Part shown: positions 50,825-60,128 of the stretch, in pieces
Numbering within the stretch: position 1 is the stretch's first letter
Layout of the letters: the number at the start of each line of letters is the position of its first letter
From: a candidate division KSB1 bacterium
GTDB lineage: Bacteria > Zhuqueibacterota > Zhuqueibacteria > JANLFK01 > Oleimicrobiaceae
Direction of reading: 5' to 3'
Assembly (NCBI GenBank): GCA_034506335.1
Contig: JAPDPR010000003.1
Coordinates: 80,001-140,764, forward strand
Length of the DNA stretch: 60,764 nt
Made by a program: the position numbers and the translations under genes
Notes under the pieces: generated by a model
The model's database searches: none
The model's input: only the letters and a program-made list of their open reading frames with translations
What the model was told of the DNA's origin: nothing

Positions 50825-52266
50825 CACTTGCTCCTCGAAGCCAACGCTTCCAATTTCTGTTCGGACACGCGGTCGAGTCCGAGTCGTTGCAGTTCGTGCT
50901 TCACCACGTGCATGCTGATATGTTTGCCGATGCGCTTGTTTAATTTGGCCGTAAGCTCGTACAACGGCAGCCGTGGATTCTCTGACCACAGCAGCACCAG
51001 CTCGGCGCGGTCGTCCGGCGTGAAGGCAGCCAGTTCCTTCTGCAGAACCTCCTCCGCAACAGGCCTTTCTACCTCCGCAGCCAGGGACTCGAGAATGCGC
51101 TTGGTGTCACGGGCAATGGCCAACTCCTCGTTCGTCTTGATCACCAGAACCTTCACCTTACCCTTGCTGATCTCCACGGCATTCTGCGCGTTTTTGTCCT
51201 CGTCGATGTCAATGCCCAGGGCATGGAGATTGGCGAGGGCCGTGCGCCGCACATAGGAAGAATTCTCCCCGATGCCTCCGGTAAAGACGATGGCATCTAC
51301 GCCGCCCAATACCGCGATGTAGGCGCCAATGTACTTGCGCACGCGATAGCAAAAGATTTCCAGAGCCAATCGGTGACGCTCGCTGCCGCGCGCAGCCTCA
51401 GCCTCTATCTCGCGCATGTCATTGGTGGTCTCGGTCAGACCCAACATGCCGCTGCTCTTGTTCATGAGGTTGTCAATTTGGCGAGTGTCCAGCTTCTCGC
51501 GCTCCATGATGTACGAGACCAGCGCGGGGTCGATGTCGCCGCAGCGAGTACCCATGACCAACCCCTCTAGCGGGGTAAAGCCCATGCTGGTATCGACTGA
51601 CTTGCCATGCAACACAGCCGTAATGCTGCTGCCGTTGCCCAGGTGGCAGGTGATGAGCTTCAGCTTTTCGATTGGCTTGCCCAGCACCTGTGCCGCCTGA
51701 TGTGCCACGTACATGTGGGAAGTGCCATGGAACCCATAGCGACGGATCCCCAGCTTCTTGTATAGCGCATAGGGCAGACCATACATGTACGCGACCTGGG
51801 GGATGGTATGGTGGAACGCGGTGTCGAACACCCCCACTTGGGGGATACCCTTCAGGAGTTGCTCACACGCCTCAACGCCTTTGAGATTGGCGGGGTTGTG
51901 CAAAGGGGCAAATTGGATGCAGCGGCGCACGCCAGCCTTTACCTCTTCCGTGATCAGCACCGACCCGGTGAACTCCTCGCCGCCGTGGACCAGCCGGTGA
52001 CCAATGCCTGCGATTTCTGACTTGTCCTTGATCACCCCGTGCTGCGGGTGCATGAGTGTCGCCAACACCAAGCTGATAGCAGCGTCGTGGTTAAGGACCT
52101 CGCGGGTCTCCACGATCTTATGAGAGCCCTTCGGTTGGTAAGTGAGGCTGGCCTCGCTGGAACCTATGCGCTCCACGATCCCTTTAGCCAGCACATCTTC
52201 CTTCACCATGTCGAAAAGTTGAAACTTGATCGACGAACTGCCACTGTTTATCACCAGCACCTTCAT
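50824..52266 (-). CDS. ackA: Acetate kinase with extra C-terminal domain
   Basis: Residues 1-392 are a complete acetate kinase (VLVINSGSSSIKFQL, HRLVHGGEEF, FDTAFHHTIP, RRYGFHGTSH, CHLGNGSSITA, FTGGIGENSSYVR), making acetyl phosphate/ATP. Unlike the usual 400-residue enzyme, it continues for about 88 residues with a helical domain (TPDDRAELVLLWSENPRLPLYELTAKLN...HVVKHELQRLGL) that resembles a small winged-helix or nucleic-acid-binding fold. AAGGAG before the ATG gives the start. It leads an operon with the Cys-rich and HEAT genes. No pta gene is seen in the window. Confidence 0.95.
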   Translation of the reverse strand: MKVLVINSGSSSIKFQLFDMVKEDVLAKGIVERIGSSEASLTYQPKGSHKIVETREVLNHDAAISLVLATLMHPQHGVIKDKSEIAGIGHRLVHGGEEFTGSVLITEEVKAGVRRCIQFAPLHNPANLKGVEACEQLLKGIPQVGVFDTAFHHTIPQVAYMYGLPYALYKKLGIRRYGFHGTSHMYVAHQAAQVLGKPIEKLKLITCHLGNGSSITAVLHGKSVDTSMGFTPLEGLVMGTRCGDIDPALVSYIMEREKLDTRQIDNLMNKSSGMLGLTETTNDMREIEAEAARGSERHRLALEIFCYRVRKYIGAYIAVLGGVDAIVFTGGIGENSSYVRRTALANLHALGIDIDEDKNAQNAVEISKGKVKVLVIKTNEELAIARDTKRILESLAAEVERPVAEEVLQKELAAFTPDDRAELVLLWSENPRLPLYELTAKLNKRIGKHISMHVVKHELQRLGLDRVSEQKLEALASRSK

Positions 52267-52344
52267 CGTCTCTCTCCTTGTGTCCCGTCACAATTGGCCC
52301 GTCCCGCTGGGGCCCACCGCATCTACACCTAACGTGCCAATAAA

Positions 52345-52370
52345 GTTATAGAGAAAATGGAAATAAGCAA
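52345..52370 (-). promoter_or_regulatory. Putative promoter of the ackA operon
   Basis: On the minus strand TTGCTT (52370-52365) is followed after 14 bases by TATAAC (52350-52345), about 80 bp before the ackA ATG. The spacer is pyrimidine- and T-rich. Confidence 0.45.
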
Positions 52371-52659
52371 GGGGAAAAAATGAGTGGCGTTCAGCCTCGT
52401 GTGGTCGTGCCAAGAGTTCGGCACATGTCTGAGCGTCTGTTCGCCTTTGGTGCCCAACTGGCAATCAGTACCCCTCCTCGAGGTATGACCTATTCGTCAG
52501 ACGGAGCCTAGATGGTGTACCGGGGATTGCGTAGAGGGCTACGATCCATGAGCGAAGAATTGGTGGAAGATGTAGGGTCAATTAGTGTGGAGGTTTTCAA
52601 AAGTTTGTAGCATAGCCTCTGCAAGAATGGAGGGAAAGGCGATCTGGTTACGACGTGAT

Positions 52660-53466
52660 GAGAGGCATCCGGAGCATACTTGACCTGCGGTTGGCAATGG
52701 TCGAGCGTGCCGCAGAGGAAGCAATATCCCATGGGCCTCGCCAGTATGGTGCTTTACCAGGAATACGGTGCCGAAATAGTTGAGGCGGCTCAGAGAGCAA
52801 TGGATTCGGGGGCTTGAGGGCCGGAGCAAAACCCCCAAGGCATATTCCTCATAAGACCTCAAAAAGGATGGAAGAAAAGGTCATAGAGCTACGGAAGAGC
52901 CATCCGGCGTGGGGGCCGGGAGATTGAGGAGGCATTGCGAGCGTCGCATCTGTACGGAGTGGTGTATGCTGGTATGCATACGTGAGGACGGCGGACGGTG
53001 CCCGTGCGACTCTGCTTGCCCGGCACTTGGTTTCTTCATGCGAGCACTATGGGGTCGACATGAGAGAGGTAATAATGCAGACAGACAATGGGTTAGAGTT
53101 CATAGGGTGTGTGCGAAAGGCAGGTGAGCGTGCGTCTAAGCAGGTTGCCAATGGCTTTGGTGTCAGGGACCGGCGGATAGCGCCGGGGGCCTTTACGTGG
53201 CGAAGTAATCGGGAGGCTTTTGATAGGCTGATGGAGGACGAATTCTGCGACACAAAAGATTACAGGGACGTGGAAGGTCCGCCGCGTATGCGTTCTATTT
53301 TAACTTTAAGAGAAAGAAAAGACATAGGGGGCTCGAGACACGGGCGAAAATACACGAGGACAGTGGGAGTAGAATTTCTCTTAAGTACTCGACTCACCAC
53401 TTGTGATTCTAGATGATCATCTTGAGGATTTCATAAAAGGGACAATGGGGGTCATCCCGCATTTTC
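52660..53466 (+). pseudogene. Decayed DDE transposase (IS481/IS3-like integrase) remnant
   Basis: Scattered pieces of one transposase can be read in shifting frames: GLEGRSKTPKAYSS near 52810, MEEKVIELRKSHPAWGPGRL near 52868, VIMQTDNGLEFIG near 53072, ASKQVANGFGVRDRRIAPGAFTW near 53128, then DRLMEDEFCDTKDYRDV near 53222. After a frameshift near 53280 the match continues as AYAFYFNFKRKKRHRG and ends with LDDHLEDFIKGTMGVIPHF near 53410-53466. This order (helix-turn-helix, DDE core with QTDNG, C-terminal tail) is that of IS481-type transposases. Stops and frameshifts show it is dead. No terminal inverted repeats could be identified. The surrounding sequence is richer in A and T than the rest. 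Confidence 0.75.
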
Positions 53467-53485
53467 TTGTAAGGCGATTTATCGC

Positions 53486-53511
53486 TTGACTTTTAGATAA
53501 TTTTTTATTAA
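53486..53511 (+). promoter_or_regulatory. Putative promoter of the REC-PAS-GAF gene
   Basis: TTGACT (53486-53491) is followed after 14 bases by TATTAA (53506-53511) in a strongly AT-rich stretch, 52 bp before the ATG at 53564. Confidence 0.45.
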
Positions 53512-53563
53512 TTAAGACCAGTAGGCCATAGCTGGTGAACGCGGGTGACGTGGTTGAGGGCTC

Positions 53564-55855
53564 ATGGAGCGTATACAGATTCTCCTGGCAGACCAGGACC
53601 AGTCCTACCTCGGTGACGCGCAGCGCATTCTGCGGCTGTACAATGAGCAGTATGTGCTTGAGGGCGTGACCTCGGTTTCCGCGATTCTCGACAAGATCAC
53701 TTCCGATAGCGTCGACCTGCTCCTCTTGGACTCCCACCTGGACAATGGTGACTACCTCTCAGTCCTCGACCAAGTGGTGGGACTTCGTCCGGACCTGCCC
53801 GTGGTGGTATTGGTAGATGACGGGCGGGACGACCTGGCGATTGCTGCACTACGCAGGGGGGCGTACGACTATGTCATGAAGTCGAAGGGCTATCTCACGA
53901 CCTTGCCATTTACTGTACGCAAGGCATTGGGGCATAGAGCCCTCAAGCGAAAGGCGACCCCTGTCGTGGAACGAGTGGAAAAAGCTGGGGTAAGGCGACC
54001 TACCCCTCAGAGGAAAGAACCGACGTTTGTTCCTTCGCGCCCTGAGCCGGAGCCAGCCACGGTCAGCACGCCAACAGCTGCTGCGGCGAAGGAGCCCCTT
54101 TTTGCTCCTCCAGAGGGGGAAACGCCGCCCTCGGTGCCTCCGAGGCATACCACACCTGAACCTGTCTTGTCATTCGCAGCACCGGCCGATGAGCTCTTCG
54201 CAAGAGAAGAGGCGCCTTCCTCTCAGGTTCCCCCTTCTTCACCGGCCCCGGAGCCTACTCAAGCCACGCGCGCAACCCAGACTATCCCCCCAAAGGAACA
54301 GCCCGAGGAACCCACCGGCCTCTGTGTGGTGGATCAGAAGCTGCGTGTCCTTTCCGCCAATAGGGTTTTGGAGAGCCTAACCGGCTACCGTGAGGAGGAG
54401 CTACTCGAGTTGACCCTGGCGGACCTTCTGCCGGAGCAAGAACAGGACCGCCTGTATCGCTGGCTCGAGACTGTTGTGGCTGGCGAAGCTGCGCCATTGC
54501 CGGTCACCTTGGTGGGCAAAAAGGGAGTGCGCGTGGACGCCGAGGTGACGGCCACCCCTTTCCGTGAGGGGGACGGTCAGGTGGCTGGCTACAGGGTGCG
54601 CGTCCGCCAGGCGCTGCAGCCTGCTCCCGCACCCGAGGAGGCGCCCAGAATCGACCAGCTCAAGATGGTCGATGAGCTGGCGGCCCTTATTTCCACTTCT
54701 TATGGACGACCGTTGTCGCTGTTGCTGGACTTGATGGCCAAGTTAGTGTGCCAACTGTTCCGGTTCAAACGATGCACGGTGGCGCTGTTGGACCGTCGGC
54801 GCAAGGTATTCATCAAGCAGGCGATGGTGGGCTATCGCAGCACAGGGGACCAACCTCGCGCACTGGAGGTGCCGGCCGAGGTCATCGATCGCGTCTTCGC
54901 AAAGAAGTACCGGGTGAAGGTGCTTTACTTCAATCGCGAGCTACGTGATCCCCGAGCTGGGGTGGGCCCGCTGATCGAAGAGCGCCGCACGCAGGAGCGC
55001 CGCCCGGCCGGCCAATGGCATCGCCGCGATCTGGTCCTGGTCAATCTCATGGACGCCGAACGCCGCACCTTTGGCTACATCTCGCTTGACGATCCGCTGG
55101 AAGGATTTGTTCCTGGGCGTGACACGTTTCATAACCTCGAGATCTTTGGCCGGCTGGCCGCGCTGATAATCGAAAACTTCTGGCACTTCTCTACCCTTGA
55201 GCGCCGAACCCGTCGCTTGAAACAGATCCTGGCCACCAGTAACATCTTCAAACTTTACCTCAGCCTGTCTGAGCTGCTAAAGGAGGTAGTCTGGTCCATC
55301 AAGTTCTCGCTGGACTTTAACCTGGTGGCGTTGGCGCTGGTCAGCAAGCGGACGCAGCTCCTGGAGATCAAGGCGGTAGCTTGTGAGGATAAGATCAAGC
55401 AGCTTCAGATCGGCGAGCTGACGTTTGAGCTGGAAGAGGTTGCCCGTCTCCTGCAGGAGCGCTACCGCCGCAATCGTTCCTACTTCATCGACCGCGAAGA
55501 ACCGGTCCTGGCGCCCCTTAAGGCCATCTACAAGCCGGCCATTGGCAATGGGCAAGAAGGAACCTGGCCGTCGTGTGGTCTGGTGTTAGTGCCGCTGGTT
55601 TCGCGTTCCGAAAAGATCATCGGCTTCCTGGTGGTGGACGACCCGTTGGACGGGCGCGTGCCCACGATGGAGACAATCCGCACGTTGGAGATGCTTGCCA
55701 ACCAGGTTGCCATCGCCATCGACAATCGGGTCATGTACGTTGAACTCAAACGCCAGCTTCTGGAAGCCACCGGCGCGGCGAAGGAGAGCCCCGAAGAAAC
55801 AACCGAGGCAGAAGCGGGGGGCTTACGCAAGCTGATGGATCGCCTTTTCCACTGA
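53564..55855 (+). CDS. Receiver-PAS-GAF-GAF signalling protein
   Basis: The 763-residue protein begins with a response-regulator receiver-like domain (about 1-125) whose phospho-acceptor region reads DLLLLDSHLDNGDY, followed by a Pro/Glu-rich linker (about 135-250), a PAS domain (about 250-350: LCVVDQKLRVLSANRVLESLTGYREEELL, positions quoted in part) and two GAF-like domains (about 365-550 and 565-735). No kinase, cyclase or DNA-binding output domain is present, so it must act through a partner. The AT-rich promoter region and GAGG before the ATG support the start. Neighbouring SpoIIE phosphatases use similar GAF modules. Confidence 0.8.
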   Translation: MERIQILLADQDQSYLGDAQRILRLYNEQYVLEGVTSVSAILDKITSDSVDLLLLDSHLDNGDYLSVLDQVVGLRPDLPVVVLVDDGRDDLAIAALRRGAYDYVMKSKGYLTTLPFTVRKALGHRALKRKATPVVERVEKAGVRRPTPQRKEPTFVPSRPEPEPATVSTPTAAAAKEPLFAPPEGETPPSVPPRHTTPEPVLSFAAPADELFAREEAPSSQVPPSSPAPEPTQATRATQTIPPKEQPEEPTGLCVVDQKLRVLSANRVLESLTGYREEELLELTLADLLPEQEQDRLYRWLETVVAGEAAPLPVTLVGKKGVRVDAEVTATPFREGDGQVAGYRVRVRQALQPAPAPEEAPRIDQLKMVDELAALISTSYGRPLSLLLDLMAKLVCQLFRFKRCTVALLDRRRKVFIKQAMVGYRSTGDQPRALEVPAEVIDRVFAKKYRVKVLYFNRELRDPRAGVGPLIEERRTQERRPAGQWHRRDLVLVNLMDAERRTFGYISLDDPLEGFVPGRDTFHNLEIFGRLAALIIENFWHFSTLERRTRRLKQILATSNIFKLYLSLSELLKEVVWSIKFSLDFNLVALALVSKRTQLLEIKAVACEDKIKQLQIGELTFELEEVARLLQERYRRNRSYFIDREEPVLAPLKAIYKPAIGNGQEGTWPSCGLVLVPLVSRSEKIIGFLVVDDPLDGRVPTMETIRTLEMLANQVAIAIDNRVMYVELKRQLLEATGAAKESPEETTEAEAGGLRKLMDRLFH

Positions 55856-56274
55856 CTCCCGCCCCCTAACCGCCGAGGCACGCAGCGTCCCCACAGGGGG
55901 CGAAATGGCCGAGCATCCTCTATGACTCACACCATCCGCCGCGCGGATCGGCGTTGTTTGTGGCGGGATGAGCAGCGACAGACACACTCCTTGAATGTGC
56001 GTGCCCCCTGTAACTGACCGACGACACCTCCGCCGAGAGCTTCTCTGCTCACGCCGCGCGTTGGTTTCCACTGGGACTGAAGGGGAACTCTTCAGGCCGC
56101 CTGCGGAGTCCGGCGTAGACGGGAACACAGAATCGTTCAGGGTTCGCCCATACGAGTAACTCAGGACTGTGGTTCGCAACGCGACAAAACGGGGTGCGGC
56201 GAGTAGAGCTTTGCAGTCGAGTGCCCAGCGCCCCCCCTCAGAGGCAAAAAGGCATTTATCATGAGGTGAAGCTC
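55856..56274 (+). other. Intergenic region without a convincing gene
   Basis: The 419 bases contain only low-quality frames on both strands. No RNA motif, promoter or repeat was recognised apart from the ribosome site GAGGTG just before 56275. Confidence 0.35.
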
Positions 56275-57393
56275 ATGAGCGAGCAGTTAAGCAGGCGCTC
56301 ATTCTGCAAGCGCTGTGCAGCCGCCATGGCTGCACCGGCTCTCCCGAGCCTCCTGATGGGCGGAGGCAGCCCCGCTGTGGCGAAGGGGATAGAGGCCCGA
56401 TACTATGAGAAACTCCCCGACCAGAGGATACGGTGCGTGCTCTGTCCCCGGCGCTGCGTGGTAGCACCGGACAAACGGGGTTTTTGCGAGGTGCGTGAGA
56501 ATCGCGGTGGAGTCTACTACACGCTGGTTCACTCGCGGCCGTGTACCGCTAACGTCGACCCCATCGAAAAGAAACCGTTCTTCCACTTCCTCCCAGGCAC
56601 CCAGGCGTTTTCCCTGGCCACGGTGGGCTGTAACGTGGATTGCATGTTCTGTCAGAACTGGGAGATTTCCCAGGCCCGTCCGGAGGAGGCGCAGAGCTAT
56701 GATCTGCCGCCTGCTGCAGTAGCACGCCTGGCCCGTCAGTACCGTTGCGCCAGCATCGCCTATACTTACACCGAGCCTATAGTGTTTTCCGAGTATGTGC
56801 TGGACTGCGCCCAGGCCGGTAGGCAGCAGAATGTGCGCAATGTCATGGTGAGCAACGGCTTCATCAATCCTGAGCCGCTCCTCGATCTCTGCGGCGTGCT
56901 GGACGCCATCAAAATCGACCTCAAAGCCTTTCGGCAAAAGTTCTACACGGAAATCGTCCAGGGGTTCCTCAGGCCGGTCATGGACACGCTGGTGACGCTC
57001 AAAAAGCAGAAGAAGTGGACGGAGATCGTCTACCTGGTCATCCCCACCAAGAACGACGACGAGGGCGAGATTCGCGAGATGTGCCAGTGGGTGGCCAGCG
57101 ATCTGGGCAAAGAAACCCCTGTACACTTTACGCGCTTTCACCCCGAATACCGGCTGCGCAACCTGCCGCCCACACCGGTGAACACTCTGCGGAGGGCTCG
57201 CGAGATCGGTCTCAAAGAGGGGCTGTACTTCGTCTACGTAGGGAACGTGCCAGGGGAGGAGGGGGAGAACACCTTCTGCCCGCAGTGCGGCAAGGTGGTG
57301 ATCGGCCGCGTGGGGTACACCATTCGCGAAAACAATCTCCGCAACGGTCGCTGCGGGCACTGTGGTGGCGTCATTGCCGGAGTGTGGGAGTAG
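56275..57393 (+). CDS. AmmeMemoRadiSam system radical SAM enzyme with Tat signal
   Basis: The 372-residue protein has the radical SAM motif C119-NVD-C123-MF-C126, an upstream cysteine set (C54, C57, C61, C71; CVLCPRRC...GFC) and a C-terminal Cys pair set (CPQCGK...CGHCGG). This is the layout of the radical SAM member of the AmmeMemoRadiSam system, and a Memo-family gene begins at 60515. It opens with SRRSFCKRC and a hydrophobic Ala-rich stretch ending PAVA, a twin-arginine signal. GAGGTG six bases before ATG 56275 supports the start. The reaction of this system is unknown; export would be unusual for SAM chemistry. Confidence 0.87.
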   Translation: MSEQLSRRSFCKRCAAAMAAPALPSLLMGGGSPAVAKGIEARYYEKLPDQRIRCVLCPRRCVVAPDKRGFCEVRENRGGVYYTLVHSRPCTANVDPIEKKPFFHFLPGTQAFSLATVGCNVDCMFCQNWEISQARPEEAQSYDLPPAAVARLARQYRCASIAYTYTEPIVFSEYVLDCAQAGRQQNVRNVMVSNGFINPEPLLDLCGVLDAIKIDLKAFRQKFYTEIVQGFLRPVMDTLVTLKKQKKWTEIVYLVIPTKNDDEGEIREMCQWVASDLGKETPVHFTRFHPEYRLRNLPPTPVNTLRRAREIGLKEGLYFVYVGNVPGEEGENTFCPQCGKVVIGRVGYTIRENNLRNGRCGHCGGVIAGVWE

Positions 57394-57842
57394 CCGGTGG
57401 GCGACGGGCGACCGGTTGGGGAATTCGGATACTCTCTGGCATTAGGTGACAGTCCCACCGATTCCTGGCGGCTACGGTACGCACGGCGCAACTGATGAGC
57501 GGAAGTTGGTGGTCAGCCGAAGCCGGACCTGGGGAAAGAGCCGGGGTGGGCACCTAGAGCTGGTTGGCTTTGCGACAAGGGGTGATGTTGACCGTCCCTG
57601 GGCTTACGGTGGAAAGGGCAGAGGGAGGCGCAATTGGCCGCCGCAGTTCCCGCGGGGGATGGGGCAGGGTAAAAGGGGCCTGTCCCCATGGCAGGATCTG
57701 CCGAGTGATGGTGAGTCCCGAATGAACTCATCGGGGAGGGGGCGAAACAATCCTTTATGAATTGGGGCACAAGCAAAAAAGGAGGGTTTTGTCGGGCGTG
57801 TCCCGGCATGGAGAGTAGATTGCAAAAGAAGGAGGGGCCGTC
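57394..57842 (+). other. Intergenic region without a convincing gene
   Basis: The 449 bases are G-rich and hold only random-looking frames. A small imperfect inverted repeat (CCCGAATGA / TCATCGGG) lies near 57717-57737. Near the right end AAGGAGG precedes the next ATG. No RNA family was recognised. Confidence 0.35.
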
Positions 57843-60128
57843 ATGTTATCGAACAATCTATTTCAAAAGGTCTGGGTTCCTTACCTTCTCACCATGTTTG
57901 CGGCCGGGAGTGGACATTCACTGTCTGCGCCCATGGAAGGTTGGATAAGCACGGGCCCTGAGGGCGGGTTTGTCTTCGCTATAGCTGTCAACCGGCAAAA
58001 CTCAAATACCGTCTACGCTGCGGTGTGGACGCGGGTGCCGATAACAAGCACATATGGCTGCTTGACCGAGGAGTTAGGGTGCTGGGAGCTAAGCAGCATA
58101 GGGGGCGGGTTGTTCAAAAGCACCAACGGCGGGTCCTCCTGGGAGAGGGTGCTGTCCAAGGACGTGTGTGCCGTGGTGATCAACCCGCAGGATTCGACCA
58201 CCGTTTACGCCGGCACATACGGCCAGGGCGTGTATAAGAGCACGGACGACGGCGCGCACTGGAGTGAGGTCTACAACGGGCTAACCAGTCTCGATGTTGT
58301 CGCCCTGGCGATTGTCCCGCAGACTCCGGCCACTCTCTATGCCGGGACATGGGGCGGTGGGGTGTTCAAGAGCACCGACGGCGGCGGCAATTGGAACGCG
58401 GTCAACACTGGCTTGACTGAAAAGTACGTTCTTGCTCTCGCGATCGATCCTCAGACGCCGACGACCCTCTATGCCGGGACCAGTGGTGGGGTGTTCAAGA
58501 GCACGGATGGCGGTGCCCACTGGAGCGTGGTGAACACTGGCTTGAGCAACACTACTGTACATGCCCTAGCGATTAATCCGCAGTCCCCGACGACCCTCTA
58601 TGCCGGGACATGGGGTGGCGGTGTGTTCAAGAGCACCAACGGGGGTTCCTCCTGGAACGCGGCCAACAACGGGCTTACCAACTTGACGATTCAGACCCTT
58701 GCGATTCACCCACACTCGCCGACCGTCCTCTATGCCGGAACCTCCGGCGGCGGCTTATTCAAAAGCGTGAACGGCGGCTCGTCCTGGAGCCCGGCCAATG
58801 CCGGCATGTACCATGGCTGGGTGTGGGCCTTAGCAATAGACCCGAACAGCGCGGGCACCCTCTATGCCGGGACATTCGGCGCCGGGATCTTCAAGAGCAC
58901 CAGTGGGGGTGCCTCCTGGGGTGCGCTCAACACCGGCTTGCCTAGTATCGAGGTTTCAGACCTGGTGATTCACCCGCAGAGCCCGACTACTCTTTATGCT
59001 GGCGCACCGTGGAGCGGTGTTTTCAAGAGCATCGACGGGGGGGCGTCCTGGCATGCGGCCAATAATGGCCTCACCTCCCCCTCCGTGACCACCCTGGCGA
59101 TCGACCCACAGAATCTGAATACCCTCTATGCTGGGACTTCTGAGGGCGTATTCAAGAGTGCGAACGGCGGCGGCAACTGGAGCCCACTTGGCAGTGGCCT
59201 GACTACCTCGCACGTTCAGGCCCTTGCAATAGACCCGCAAGATCCAAACAACGTGTATGCCGGAACATTTGGAGGCGGCGTGTTCAAGAGCGCGAATGGG
59301 GGCGCTAACTGGAGCGCGGCCAACGCCGGTCTGACAGAACTCCACGTCTACGCCTTGGAGGTTGATCCTCAGACGCCCACTACCTTGTATGCAGGCACTG
59401 GCGGTGGGTTATTCAAGAGCGTGAACGCCGGCTCATCCTGGAGTGCGATCAATACTGGCCTCGGGGATCTCAACGTACGCTGTCTAGCGATAGACCCCCA
59501 GGACCCGAACACGCTCTATGTGGGGACATATGGTGGCGGTGTGTTCAAGAGCACGAATGGGGGTTCCTCCTGGCACGCAGTCAATAATGGCCTGACCTAT
59601 GCGTGGGTTGGGACCCTGGCGATCCACCCAGAGACGACCACCATAGTCTACGCCGGCACCTACGGCCCAGGTGTGTTCCAAAGCACCGACGGCGGTATGT
59701 CCTGGAGCGCAGTCAACACTGGGCTCCTCGCAGGCCGGGTCTATGCCCTCGCGATGGAGCCCCAAGACCCGTCGACCCTCTATGCGGCGACCAATGCCGG
59801 CGTCTGGAAGCGGCCTTTGTCGGAGATGGGCACCTCGGTGGAGGAAGTTGCTGGCCGAGGCCTTCAGGAATATGACCTTGCCCAGAACTATCCGAACCCG
59901 TTCAATTGCCAGACCGTCATCAGGTACCAGGTACCGAGCGCTTCTTGTGTGAGATTGACCCTGCGTGACGCTTTGGGCAGGGAGGTGAGGGTGCTGGCCG
60001 AGGGCTGGGTCGGGGCAGGGGTGCATGAGGCGCGGCTTGAGGCTTCGCAGCTCCCGAGCGGTGTCTACCTGTACTGCCTGGAAGCTGGTCAATTCAAGGC
60101 GGAGAAGAAGCTTCTGCTGGTGAAGTAG
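57843..60128 (+). CDS. Secreted Asp-box (BNR/sortilin-like) beta-propeller protein with YPNPFN sorting domain
   Basis: The 761-residue protein has an N-terminal signal peptide, then about 13 repeats, each with an Asp-box of the S-x-(D/N)-G-G-x-x-W type (for example KSTNGGSSWNAANNGL) and a TTLYAGT strand. They should form one or two beta-propellers of the sortilin/BNR kind. The C-terminal domain starts LAQNYPNPFNCQTVIRYQVP and ends SGVYLYCLEAG...KLLLVK, a type IX-like sorting or FlgD-Ig domain. The protein is probably surface-attached or released; ligand unknown. AAGGAGG before the ATG supports the start. Confidence 0.85.
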   Translation: MLSNNLFQKVWVPYLLTMFAAGSGHSLSAPMEGWISTGPEGGFVFAIAVNRQNSNTVYAAVWTRVPITSTYGCLTEELGCWELSSIGGGLFKSTNGGSSWERVLSKDVCAVVINPQDSTTVYAGTYGQGVYKSTDDGAHWSEVYNGLTSLDVVALAIVPQTPATLYAGTWGGGVFKSTDGGGNWNAVNTGLTEKYVLALAIDPQTPTTLYAGTSGGVFKSTDGGAHWSVVNTGLSNTTVHALAINPQSPTTLYAGTWGGGVFKSTNGGSSWNAANNGLTNLTIQTLAIHPHSPTVLYAGTSGGGLFKSVNGGSSWSPANAGMYHGWVWALAIDPNSAGTLYAGTFGAGIFKSTSGGASWGALNTGLPSIEVSDLVIHPQSPTTLYAGAPWSGVFKSIDGGASWHAANNGLTSPSVTTLAIDPQNLNTLYAGTSEGVFKSANGGGNWSPLGSGLTTSHVQALAIDPQDPNNVYAGTFGGGVFKSANGGANWSAANAGLTELHVYALEVDPQTPTTLYAGTGGGLFKSVNAGSSWSAINTGLGDLNVRCLAIDPQDPNTLYVGTYGGGVFKSTNGGSSWHAVNNGLTYAWVGTLAIHPETTTIVYAGTYGPGVFQSTDGGMSWSAVNTGLLAGRVYALAMEPQDPSTLYAATNAGVWKRPLSEMGTSVEEVAGRGLQEYDLAQNYPNPFNCQTVIRYQVPSASCVRLTLRDALGREVRVLAEGWVGAGVHEARLEASQLPSGVYLYCLEAGQFKAEKKLLLVK
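58110..59810 (+). repeat. In-frame tandem repeat array of about 129-bp units
   Basis: Within the Asp-box gene about 13 units of roughly 129-132 bases repeat head to tail, with conserved DNA cores such as ctctatgccggga and ttcaagagcac. Units keep the reading frame and are diverged, so the array is old but could still recombine. Confidence 0.85.

Noticed and set aside
55823..56179. Minus-strand frame of 118 codons in the intergenic region
   Set aside because: Overlaps the end of a real gene, lacks a ribosome site and has a random-looking composition.
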